A DNA stretch of 9,209 nt from VFKU01 sp964411925 (GTDB lineage Bacteria; Hydrogenedentota; Hydrogenedentia; Hydrogenedentales; GCA-2746185), in assembly GCA_964411925.1 (NCBI GenBank), contig CAYPNI010000146.1:1-9209 (forward strand), written 5' to 3'. Under the pieces are notes generated by a model, which was given only the letters and a program-made list of their open reading frames with translations, was not told the DNA's origin and did not search any database. The translations under genes and the position numbers were made by a program. This document shows, one piece after another, positions 1-5,250 of this stretch. How positions within the stretch are numbered: the stretch's first letter is position 1; every line of letters starts with the position of its first letter.

Positions 1-584
1 GTCGCGTTGTACCCCTCGTTCATCGCGCCGTGCGCGAGCGTATGGTCCTCGCAATGCGCGAGGTAGGGCAGGTCAACCATGCGCGCGTATTCCAGCACGC
101 GCCGCATCACGCCGCTGTTCTGGATGTCCTTGCCGTCGTCCGTGACGGCGACCGCGCCGACCGACTTGAGCTCGGCCATCTCGGTGATTTCCTCACCCAT
201 CATGCCCTTGGTCGCCGTCGCGCCCGGCCAGATGCGGATGCACGCGGTTTCGCGCGCGCGCCGATGCACGAACTCGACCATGCCGGCGTTGTCGATGACG
301 GGTTTGGTGTTGGCCATCGTCACGACGGACGTGAACCCGCCCGCGGCGGCCGCCTCGCTGCCGGAGGCGATCGTCTCCTTGGATTCGAAGCCGGGTTCGC
401 GGAAATGGACGTGGATATCGACGAGCCCAGGGCAGACGATAAGTCCTTTAGCATCAATGGTTTCGTCACCCTTCAGGCCCTTGCCGATCTTGACGATTCT
501 GTCGCCGTCGACCAGCACGTCGCGCTTGTCCGAGAGACCGGACGCCGGGTCAATCAGATGGCCATTCTTGATGCACAGCGTCAT
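1..584 (-). CDS. pyrC: Dihydroorotase, class I (3' part cut by window edge)
   Basis: The reading frame starts at ATG 584-582 and runs off the window after 194 complete codons, so it is partial only because of the window edge. The product should be a zinc amidohydrolase that cyclises N-carbamoyl-aspartate to dihydroorotate, the third step of de novo UMP synthesis, in the cytoplasm. Visible family landmarks are GLVDIHVHFREPG (His58 and His60 as metal ligands, Arg62 for substrate), MANTKPVIDN (Asn92), AVTDDGK (Asp149/150; class I enzymes use an Asp as a metal ligand here), and LAHCED (His177). The second pair of C-terminal catalytic residues lies outside the window. The start is well supported: GGAGG at 596-592 sits 7 bases upstream, and the pyrC ATG overlaps the pyrB TGA as ATGA, indicating translational coupling. 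A dihydropyrimidinase or allantoinase is unlikely given the pyrB neighbour and the class I motifs. Confidence 0.96.
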   Translation of the reverse strand, partial: MTLCIKNGHLIDPASGLSDKRDVLVDGDRIVKIGKGLKGDETIDAKGLIVCPGLVDIHVHFREPGFESKETIASGSEAAAAGGFTSVVTMANTKPVIDNAGMVEFVHRRARETACIRIWPGATATKGMMGEEITEMAELKSVGAVAVTDDGKDIQNSGVMRRVLEYARMVDLPYLAHCEDHTLAHGAMNEGYNA

Positions 585-1570
585 TCGCCGCCCTCCGCTC
601 GCGGGCGCGAATTGGCGAGCAGGTGCATCACCGCCATGCGAATCGCGACGCCGTTGCTCACTTGTTCGAGAATCACGCTGCGCGGGCCGTCCGCGACATC
701 CGCCGCGAGTTCGATGTCGCGGTTGATCGGCCCCGGGTGCATGATCAGCGCGCTCGGCGGCGCGACCTTGAGCGAGTCGTTGTCCACCCGGAACAGCCGG
801 ATGTATTCGCGCAAGCTGGGGAATGCGCCGGTCGCTTGCCGCTCGAGTTGGATGCGCAGCGCATACACCACATCGGCGCCAAGCAGCGCCTCGCGCAAAT
901 CGCTCGTCACCTGGACGCCCATGCGCTCGACGTGCGGCGGCATCAGCGTGCGCGGCCCGCAGACGATCACCCGCGCGCCCAGCTTCGTCAGGCACCAGAT
1001 GTTGCTACGCGCGACCCGGCTGTTGGCGATATCACCGATGATGGCGACGCGTACCCCGTCCAGCGTCGCGTCGGGATCCTCGCGCATCGCCCGGATGTGC
1101 TGGCGCATGGTGAACGTGTCGAGCAGAGCCTGTGTCGGGTGTTCGTGCGCGCCGTCACCGGCGTTCACGATGTGCGAGCGGTGCCGGCGGGCCAGGATGG
1201 CCGGCGCGCCGGAGTATCCGCTGCGGATGACGACGATGTCGCTGTGCATCGCCTCGATGTTCGCCAGCGTGTCGTGCAGCGATTCGCCTTTGACGGCGCT
1301 CGACGAGGAGGGGGAAAACGTGAGGGTGTCCGCGCTGAGGCGCTTGGCGGCGAGCTCGAACGAGACCCGCGTGCGCGTGCTCGGTTCGAGAAAGAGGTTT
1401 ACGACCAGGCGTCCCTGAAGCAGAGGCACCTTTTTGATGCCGCTCTCGCGCTGCTGCACCGCGAGAAACTGGGGGGCCATATCGAGCACCAGCTCGATTT
1501 CCTCACGGCCCAGTTCTTCCAGGCCGATCAGGTGCCGCCGCGTCCACTGAACGGCCCCGGCTACCGCCAT
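581..1570 (-). CDS. pyrB: Aspartate carbamoyltransferase catalytic subunit
   Basis: This 329-residue protein should condense carbamoyl phosphate with L-aspartate to give N-carbamoyl-aspartate, the committed step of pyrimidine synthesis. The carbamoyl-phosphate loop is FLEPSTRTRVSFE (Ser-Thr-Arg-Thr-Arg at 64-68). Further landmarks are the mobile lysine loop SAVKGES (Lys94), VIRSG (Arg116), GDGAHEHPTQALLD (His144, Gln147), the aspartate-binding LRIQLER (Arg239, Gln241) and MHPGPINRD at 277-285. The Gly-Pro form of the last motif and the length match the trimeric Bacillus-like catalytic chain. No regulatory pyrI gene is visible. The ornithine carbamoyltransferase alternative is disfavoured because its signature SMG loop is absent. 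The gene starts 33 bases after the pyrR stop, with only a weak GGCGGGC ribosome site, and overlaps pyrC by four bases, so it is the middle gene of a pyrR-pyrB-pyrC operon. Confidence 0.97.
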   Translation of the reverse strand: MAVAGAVQWTRRHLIGLEELGREEIELVLDMAPQFLAVQQRESGIKKVPLLQGRLVVNLFLEPSTRTRVSFELAAKRLSADTLTFSPSSSSAVKGESLHDTLANIEAMHSDIVVIRSGYSGAPAILARRHRSHIVNAGDGAHEHPTQALLDTFTMRQHIRAMREDPDATLDGVRVAIIGDIANSRVARSNIWCLTKLGARVIVCGPRTLMPPHVERMGVQVTSDLREALLGADVVYALRIQLERQATGAFPSLREYIRLFRVDNDSLKVAPPSALIMHPGPINRDIELAADVADGPRSVILEQVSNGVAIRMAVMHLLANSRPRAEGGE

Positions 1571-1603
1571 CGTCTGCCCGCCATCGTCGTCCGGTTGCCC
1601 GGC

Positions 1604-2197
1604 CTATTCCTCTTCGCTGTCGTCCGCCGCGTCCGGCTCGCCCGGTTCCAGCAGCACCAAGTCTTCGCCATCCAACTCGGCCAACCGCACCGAGATGTGA
1701 TCCCGCGGACGCGTCCCGATTTGCGTGCCGAGATAGTCCGCCTGAATCGGCAGCTCGCGCAGCCCGCGGTCGATGAGACAGGCCAGCTGGATGCGCGCGG
1801 GCCGTCCGTAATCCATGATTTCGTCGAGCGCGGCGCGCACCGTGCGGCCCGAGTACAGCACGTCGTCGACGAGCACGAGGTTTGTGCCGTTCACGTCGAA
1901 GGTGAAATGCGTGTTGCCGGAAGGCACGTTTTGCGGCGCACGGCCCGCGCGGAAGTCATCGCGGTACAGCGTCGTCGCGAGCGAGCCCACCTGTGGCCGC
2001 GCGCCCGTCATCTCTTCGATGGCGTCCGCGATCCGGTCCGCGATGGGCCGGCCCCGCCGCAGAATGCCCAGGAGGACAAATTCGGTACCGGCGTGCGCCT
2101 CGACGATTTCACGCGCCATCTGGCGAATGGCCGCGTGCATCGATTCGGTGGACATCAGCACCGTCGCCGGGGGCGTATCGGGGTCCGTGTCCGGCAT
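1604..2197 (-). CDS. pyrR: PyrR: pyr operon regulator / uracil phosphoribosyltransferase
   Basis: The 197-residue product belongs to the PyrR branch of type I phosphoribosyltransferases, which bind pyr leader RNA in a UMP-dependent way and can also make UMP from uracil and PRPP. The PRPP loop is VLVDDVLYSGRTVRAA at about 108-123. GILRRG at 44-49 is the usual PPi-binding loop, TLYRDD at 76-81 and the segment 140-162 (LIDRG-ELPI-ADYLG) are PyrR-specific. The family is usually near 180 residues; here there is a Pro/Asp-rich N-terminal extension of about 12 residues and an acidic tail (190-197). One oddity: the loop usually written DRGHREL reads DRGLREL here (Leu146, codon CTG). Start ATG 2197-2195 has GGAG five bases upstream. 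It is the first gene of the pyr operon, directly behind a terminator-type attenuator, which fits autoregulation. Confidence 0.95.
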   Translation of the reverse strand: MPDTDPDTPPATVLMSTESMHAAIRQMAREIVEAHAGTEFVLLGILRRGRPIADRIADAIEEMTGARPQVGSLATTLYRDDFRAGRAPQNVPSGNTHFTFDVNGTNLVLVDDVLYSGRTVRAALDEIMDYGRPARIQLACLIDRGLRELPIQADYLGTQIGTRPRDHISVRLAELDGEDLVLLEPGEPDAADDSEEE

Positions 2198-2201
2198 CAG
2201 T

Positions 2202-2206
2202 TCTCC
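2202..2206 (-). promoter_or_regulatory. pyrR: pyrR ribosome binding site inside the leader switch region
   Basis: On the minus strand GGAGA ends four bases before the pyrR ATG (2197-2195). It follows the attenuator T-run at once, so the ribosome site is transcribed only when RNA polymerase passes the terminator. The segment GTTGGAGAA containing it can also pair with the 5' arm and loop of the attenuator (see findings). Confidence 0.6.
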
Positions 2207-2209
2207 AAC

Positions 2210-2240
2210 AAAAACGCCCTCTCCCGTTGGGGAGAAGGCG
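2210..2240 (-). terminator. Intrinsic terminator in the pyr leader (attenuator)
   Basis: In the minus-strand transcript an 11-base-pair stem (5' arm 2240-2230, 3' arm 2225-2215, one G-U pair) with a CAAC tetraloop is followed at once by five U residues (2214-2210). This is a complete intrinsic terminator, and its end lies only 12 bases before the pyrR ATG. There is a separate hup terminator upstream, so this one is best read as a regulated attenuator. In Bacillus-type systems PyrR-UMP promotes formation of such a terminator. An upstream GAGGGC (about 2286-2281) could pair with GCCUUC in the 5' arm as an antiterminator, but that pairing is short. I could not identify the PyrR-binding consensus hairpin with confidence. 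Confidence 0.8.
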
Positions 2241-2289
2241 CGGTAAGTGCAATCTGTCGTGTCAGGGTCACAAGCGAGGCAGCCCTCAA

Positions 2290-2322
2290 GTGCGCGCGTA
2301 GTGTACCACCATTACGCGGCAC
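2290..2322. repeat. Imperfect inverted repeat overlapping the pyr promoter
   Basis: CGCGTA (2295-2300) and TACGCG (2313-2318) are perfect inverted arms, extended by GTGC (2290-2293) and GCAC (2319-2322) with one unpaired G at 2294; an inner GTG/CAC pair flanks the centre. As RNA this would be a bulged hairpin of about 13 pairs. As DNA, the arms cover the putative pyr -10 and spacer, suggesting an operator. No T-run follows on either strand, so it is not a terminator. Confidence 0.55.
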
Positions 2323-2329
2323 CGATCAA
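2300..2329 (-). promoter_or_regulatory. Putative pyrRBC promoter
   Basis: On the minus strand TTGATC (2329-2324) and TACACT (2305-2300) are separated by 18 bases; each matches the sigma-70 consensus at four of six positions. Transcription would start near 2293, giving a leader of about 95 bases that contains the attenuator. The -35 abuts the T-run of the hup terminator, so the two units are packed end to end. The match is modest; read-through from hup is the alternative. Confidence 0.4.
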
Positions 2330-2371
2330 AAGCACGAAGGACCGGCTGAAACCCCCCAGGCCGGTCCTTCG
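2328..2371 (-). terminator. Intrinsic terminator of the HU gene
   Basis: A perfect 12-base-pair inverted repeat (2335-2346 against 2360-2371, arm CGAAGGACCGGC) encloses a 13-base loop. On the minus strand it is followed after GTG and C by TTTT (2331-2328). It begins 34 bases after the hup stop codon. The U-run is short, but the stem is long and GC-rich, so termination of hup before the pyr leader is likely. Confidence 0.72.
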
Positions 2372-2404
2372 GAACACGACGTCGCGCTAACGTCGCTTTT
2401 GGAG

Positions 2405-2692
2405 TTACTTAAGCGAAATCGAATCCTTCGCCGCCTTGGCCACGCGGAACTTGAGCACGCGCTTGGCCGGGATCTGGATGGTTTCGCCGGTGGCCGGATT
2501 GCGGCCCTTGCGCGCCTTGCGCGCAACGACCACGAGCTTGCCCACGCCCGGGATCACGTAGCCGTTCTTCGCTTCCTTGTAGGCGAGATCCATCTGCGCC
2601 TGCATTACGTTCGCGATTTCCTTCTTGCTCAGACCCGTCTTGTCGGCCAGAGTCGCGATAATCTGGGCCTTGGTCAGTTGTTTACCCGCCAT
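2405..2692 (-). CDS. hup: HU/IHF-family histone-like DNA-binding protein
   Basis: The 95-residue product is a small nucleoid protein that binds DNA as a dimer through two beta-ribbon arms and bends it. The N-terminal helical part (MAGKQLTKAQIIATLADKTG) is typical, followed by PGVGKL and the arm signature GRNPATGETIQIPA with the Pro that intercalates at the DNA kink; the C-terminus VAKAAKDSI is the usual last helix. Two in-frame ATGs exist, at 2698 and 2692. The strong Shine-Dalgarno AAGGAG (2704-2699) directly touches the first ATG but is six bases from the second, so I place the start at 2692. It is basic throughout and has HU-like length; HU versus IHF cannot be settled by eye, though a homodimeric HU is the likeliest reading. 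It appears to be monocistronic, with a long leader and its own terminator. Confidence 0.95.
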   Translation of the reverse strand: MAGKQLTKAQIIATLADKTGLSKKEIANVMQAQMDLAYKEAKNGYVIPGVGKLVVVARKARKGRNPATGETIQIPAKRVLKFRVAKAAKDSISLK

Positions 2693-2758
2693 GGTCATCT
2701 CCTTGTTCTGGTTCGTTCTGTGGTTAACGGAAAGACGCTACTTGGTTCCCACCTGGAC

Positions 2759-2789
2759 CGGCAGCGCATATGAGGCAGCCACGCTGCCG
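2759..2789 (-). repeat. Competing hairpins in the hup 5' leader
   Basis: CGGCAGCG (2759-2766) is perfectly complementary to CGCTGCCG (2782-2789), giving an 8-base-pair stem with a 15-base loop. The same right-hand arm also pairs with GGCAGC at 2774-2779, giving a 6-base-pair stem with a 3-base loop. Only one can form at a time. The element lies some 70 bases upstream of the hup start, inside the likely leader RNA. Its function is unknown. Confidence 0.4.
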
Positions 2790-2861
2790 CGTGACTGTCC
2801 GCCCCGTTGGAGGTCCGAAACACGCAGCCCCTCGATACCGCCAACGAATTACTCGCAATGG

Positions 2862-2888
2862 CTTACACCTTGCCAAGAAGTTTGTCAA
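2862..2888 (-). promoter_or_regulatory. Candidate hup promoter
   Basis: On the minus strand a perfect -35 box TTGACA (2888-2883) is followed after 15 bases by TGTAAG (2867-2862), a four-of-six match to TATAAT. The spacing is shorter than the ideal 17. Transcription would begin near 2855, giving a leader of about 160 bases. The perfect -35 in a GC-rich setting is the main support. Confidence 0.45.
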
Positions 2889-2980
2889 GCCAAATCTTTG
2901 CGATCCCGTTGTTTTCACTAGACATTCGGGCGCGCGGCCGTCGGGCGGGAATACCCGTTGGCATACGAGGAGCGTAGTTG

Positions 2981-3009
2981 AAATAGACGCTTCGCGGCGA
3001 CCGAAGGCG
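2981..3009 (-). terminator. Possible weak terminator after the HAD hydrolase gene
   Basis: CGCTTCG (2988-2994) pairs with CGAAGGCG (3002-3009) with one bulged G. On the minus strand this hairpin is followed by TCTATTT. It starts about 40 bases after the HAD stop codon. The stem is short and the T-run is interrupted, so this is tentative. Confidence 0.3.
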
Positions 3010-3047
3010 CTTCGCTTTGGGCTCGTAATCCATTGCAGCGTAATGGC

Positions 3048-3791
3048 TTATGAATCCTGCACTACGCCATCCAGGAGTGACGGGAGATTCGCGATGAACC
3101 CCGGCCACGACTCGAAAATGTGCCGTGCCCGCGTGCCTTCCATGTAACGCCGGTTGTCGCCCGCGAACAGACCGGCGTGCGCGCCGACGTTGATCGCACC
3201 CGCAACATCGGTCGGTTCGAGGTCGCCGATATGCAGCAGCGCGCCGGGCGCAACGCGGAGCGCCGACGCCGCGTGGTGAAAAATCGCCGACTGCGGCTTG
3301 GCGACGCCGACCTCATCGGAGAAACTGAAGGCCTGGATATGCTCCGCGAATCCTTCGCGTTCCAGCAGCGCGCGAATCTCGGTGCCTGGCGTCATGCCCG
3401 TGTCCGACACGACCCCGACCGGCACGCATCGGGCCGCGGCGCGCACGGCGTCGAGCGCGCCGGGAATGACCTCGGGCGGATCCCTTCGAAACGCCTCCGC
3501 GATTTCGTCGACGAGACGAGCCGCGGCCGCGGGTTCGAACGAACAGCCCAGATGCCGCGACAACATCGGAATCGCCTCGCGCGGATGGGGCGTGCGCTGC
3601 TCGGCGATATGGACGCGCAGGAACTCTTTGGAAACGGCCTCGAACGCAGGCGTCACCGTCTCGATCGCGCAGCCCGTCGTTGCTGCGATGATCCGCACGC
3701 GCGCCTCGAACCGTTCGCGCGATCCCGCTTTGGCGAAGTACAACGTGCGCCAGAAATCGAATGTGATGGCCTGGACCGGTTGTTGGGGCAC
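3048..3791 (-). CDS. HAD-superfamily hydrolase lacking the usual second motif I Asp
   Basis: The 247-residue product has all four HAD motifs on a Rossmann-like core with an alpha-helical cap between motifs I and II (subfamily I). Motif I is TFDFWRTLY with nucleophile Asp12; motif II is VVSDTG (Ser129); motif III is GVAKP (Lys165); motif IV is HIGDLEPTD (Asp190, Asp195). In phosphatases the residue two after the nucleophile is Asp and acts as general acid; here it is Trp14. DFW-type motifs do occur in HAD subsets, so this is a family variant, but it makes a plain phosphatase assignment unsafe. The substrate is unknown. The start is GTG 3791-3789, with GGAG eight bases upstream. The frame stays open back to the lipase stop at 3912, without an ATG, GTG or TTG, so the start is reasonably fixed. 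It follows the lipase-like gene by 120 bases and may be cotranscribed. No signal peptide or membrane segment is seen. Confidence 0.88.
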   Translation of the reverse strand: MPQQPVQAITFDFWRTLYFAKAGSRERFEARVRIIAATTGCAIETVTPAFEAVSKEFLRVHIAEQRTPHPREAIPMLSRHLGCSFEPAAAARLVDEIAEAFRRDPPEVIPGALDAVRAAARCVPVGVVSDTGMTPGTEIRALLEREGFAEHIQAFSFSDEVGVAKPQSAIFHHAASALRVAPGALLHIGDLEPTDVAGAINVGAHAGLFAGDNRRYMEGTRARHIFESWPGFIANLPSLLDGVVQDS

Positions 3792-3911
3792 GAGTCGCGC
3801 TCCGACGGCTGGAAACCGCTCGGCGACATCGTAGCGCAGCGTGTCGCTCAGCGCGAGTCGCGCATCAATTCGGGTCTGCGCAGCCCCATAGGCGATTCGC
3901 TCGAGTGGGAT

Positions 3912-4694
3912 TCACTCGGGCCGCGCGCGCAGCCGGCCAAGTTTTTCGATGTACGACTCGATGGTGTGGTCCACGAACGCGCCGGCAATGTGGACGCCTT
4001 CGCCGATGGCGTGCGCGCGGTCGATCCGCCGGGCGAGTCCGGGCGAATGATGTGCGGCGGCCACGCGCCCACTCGCGGTCAGCAGCAAGCGTTCGCCTGC
4101 ATGCACATACGTATCCAGTAGCGTCGGCCACGCCAATTCCGCCACGACGTCTTCATTGTTCACGACGCGATAGACCTTGCATCGGAACGAATTGGCAGCG
4201 CGACTGTCGAGCACGGCCGGCGAGCCGAACGTGGTCACGTTGAACACGTCGAACCCTTCGTGTTCGAGCTTCGCCGCGGCAACAAGCGCGAGGGTTCCGC
4301 CGATGCTGTGCCCCGTGATCCAGAGCCGCCGCGCGTCCGCGTTCTCGTCGTAGAGTGCGGCGAGCAGGTTCGTCCAGACGTTTTGCACGAGGCGGACGCA
4401 ACCCTTGTGTGCGCGTCCCGCAGCCCACGGTGCCTGTCCAAATGCGAGCGCTTCGATCCATTCGCGGTCTTCGTGGGTCCCGCGAAACGCCACGACGACG
4501 TTTTCCGGGTCCGCTGCGACGAGTCCGAACACCCGCGTGCTGCGAAACGTGACCGTGTGATTGAACGTATCGCGGAACGCCGCGTCCTCCTGCGGATCGT
4601 TGCGATACGCCGCACGCGCCACCCGCGCGAGCTGATAGGCCTGCTCGGCGGCCGTTGAACCGGCATCGAGTCGAATCGGTGTGGCGTGCTGCAC
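3912..4694 (-). CDS. Class 3 lipase-like alpha/beta hydrolase
   Basis: The 260-residue product resembles the fungal-type class 3 lipase family of serine esterases. VVVAFRGTHE at 66-75 supplies the oxyanion region, HKGCVRLV at 96-103 is the family's conserved HxGF-like strand, WITGHSIGGTLA contains the nucleophile Ser130, VNNEDVV the catalytic Asp182, and VDHTIESYI the catalytic His243. FGSPAVLD lies just after the core strand as usual. The triad looks complete, so it should be an active ester hydrolase, but the substrate (acylglycerol, phospholipid or other) cannot be inferred. There is no signal peptide or lipobox, so it appears cytoplasmic. The start is GTG 4694-4692 with a very strong AGGAGG (4708-4703) eight bases upstream. 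It is divergent from the VanZ gene and upstream of the HAD gene in the same direction. Confidence 0.9.
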   Translation of the reverse strand: MQHATPIRLDAGSTAAEQAYQLARVARAAYRNDPQEDAAFRDTFNHTVTFRSTRVFGLVAADPENVVVAFRGTHEDREWIEALAFGQAPWAAGRAHKGCVRLVQNVWTNLLAALYDENADARRLWITGHSIGGTLALVAAAKLEHEGFDVFNVTTFGSPAVLDSRAANSFRCKVYRVVNNEDVVAELAWPTLLDTYVHAGERLLLTASGRVAAAHHSPGLARRIDRAHAIGEGVHIAGAFVDHTIESYIEKLGRLRARPE

Positions 4695-4702
4695 AGCCAG
4701 GC

Positions 4703-4708
4703 CCTCCT
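4703..4708 (-). promoter_or_regulatory. Ribosome binding site fixing the GTG start of the lipase gene
   Basis: A perfect AGGAGG on the minus strand stands eight bases before GTG 4694-4692. It is the strongest Shine-Dalgarno on this strand of the window and decides the start codon, because no in-frame ATG is nearby. Confidence 0.8.
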
Positions 4709-4768
4709 CGGGCGATGGTTAGACCACCGGTTCGGGAGTCGGGTTTTGGTTGTCGCTCGCCGCCGGAG

Positions 4769-4798
4769 TTGTGCCACCCCGGCGTCTGTGCCGATAAT
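4769..4798 (+). promoter_or_regulatory. Candidate promoter directly at the VanZ-family start
   Basis: GATAAT (4793-4798), five of six to the -10 consensus, stands in an otherwise GC-rich region; TTGTGC (4769-4774), three of six, lies 18 bases upstream. Transcription would start near 4805, after ATG 4799 and just before an in-frame ATG at 4808. No Shine-Dalgarno precedes either. This suggests a leaderless transcript starting at 4808, or that the promoter lies further upstream. Confidence 0.35.
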
Positions 4799-5227
4799 AT
4801 GGCCCAGATGCCCCGATTTCGCCCGTTGTATGCCGCGCTGACCGTTGTCTATTGCACCGGGATTTTCGCACTTTCAGCGCAACCGAGCCTGCCGGACGTT
4901 GCGCCGCCTTGGTTCAGTTTTCCCGGCGCCGATAAAGTGGCCCATGCGGGTATCTTCGGTGGACTCGCCTTGGTTGTGTATGTCGGGCTGATTCGATCGA
5001 ACGCCGACATAAATCCGCGCGCACGCTTCTTGATTCCGATAGCGTTCTCAGCGTTGTACGGACTGACCGACGAGATCCATCAGCTCTTCGTTCCGAATCG
5101 GAGCTTTGACCTCCTCGATTTACTTGCCGACGCCGTCGGGGCTACGATCGTAGTGGCTGTGCTGGAGTCCCTGCGCCATTGGCGCGGTGCACGGGAACTC
5201 CAGGGGGCGAGCGGCGATCCATCTTGA
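4799..5227 (+). CDS. VanZ-family integral membrane protein
   Basis: The 142-residue product has the VanZ-like pattern of four membrane segments, at about 8-27, 49-66, 77-95 and 108-125. Conserved polar residues lie at the membrane edges: ADKVAHAG (Asp45, Lys46, His49), LTDEIHQLFVPNR (Asp91, Glu92, His94, Gln95, Arg101) and the Asp-rich FDLLDLLAD (Asp104, Asp107, Asp111). VanZ gives low-level teicoplanin resistance in enterococci, but most VanZ-like proteins have no known function; a lipid-linked envelope role is only a guess. ATG 4799 is taken as the start because the first membrane segment follows at once; ATG 4808 is equally possible and would remove three residues. No ribosome site is seen at either. 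It ends 23 bases before a class A PBP gene, suggesting an envelope operon. Confidence 0.85.
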   Translation: MAQMPRFRPLYAALTVVYCTGIFALSAQPSLPDVAPPWFSFPGADKVAHAGIFGGLALVVYVGLIRSNADINPRARFLIPIAFSALYGLTDEIHQLFVPNRSFDLLDLLADAVGATIVVAVLESLRHWRGARELQGASGDPS

Positions 5228-5250
5228 ATCACACGGAGTGCCACGCGTAG

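Larger units (their letters stand above)
2693..3047. other. Intergenic region between HAD gene and hup (hup leader and promoter)
   Basis: This stretch of 355 bases has no convincing gene. It holds the hup ribosome site (2699-2704), competing inverted repeats in the hup leader (2759-2789), a 6-base inverted pair CGTTGG/CCAACG (2805-2810, 2841-2846), a candidate hup promoter (2862-2888) and a possible weak terminator for the HAD gene (2981-3009). It is visibly less GC-rich than the neighbouring genes. Confidence 0.7.

Noticed and set aside
30..1418. Long plus-strand open frame across pyrC and pyrB
   Set aside because: Antisense shadow of two clear enzymes; no ribosome site or recognisable domain.
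2377..2400. CGACG/CGTCG hairpin followed by TTTT on the plus strand
   Set aside because: A stem of five pairs with a nine-base loop, and there is no plus-strand gene upstream to terminate.
623..2773. Very long plus-strand open frame (over 700 codons) across pyrB, pyrR and hup
   Set aside because: It is the antisense of three well-recognised genes, has Arg/His/Ala-rich composition without any known motif, and arises from high third-position GC on the other strand.
2946..2957. CGGG-AATA-CCCG mini hairpin
   Set aside because: Four pairs only, expected often by chance in GC-rich DNA.
2863..3108. Minus-strand open frame of 81 codons between the HAD gene and hup
   Set aside because: It begins inside the HAD gene in another frame, has no ribosome site, no family resemblance, and contains the candidate hup promoter.
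3120..4121. Plus-strand open frame opposite the HAD and lipase genes
   Set aside because: Both minus-strand genes have full catalytic motif sets; the plus frame is composition-driven.
4655..4798. N-terminal extension of the VanZ-family frame back to 4655
   Set aside because: The added residues are Arg/Pro-rich, overlap the divergent lipase start, and precede the natural start just before membrane segment one.
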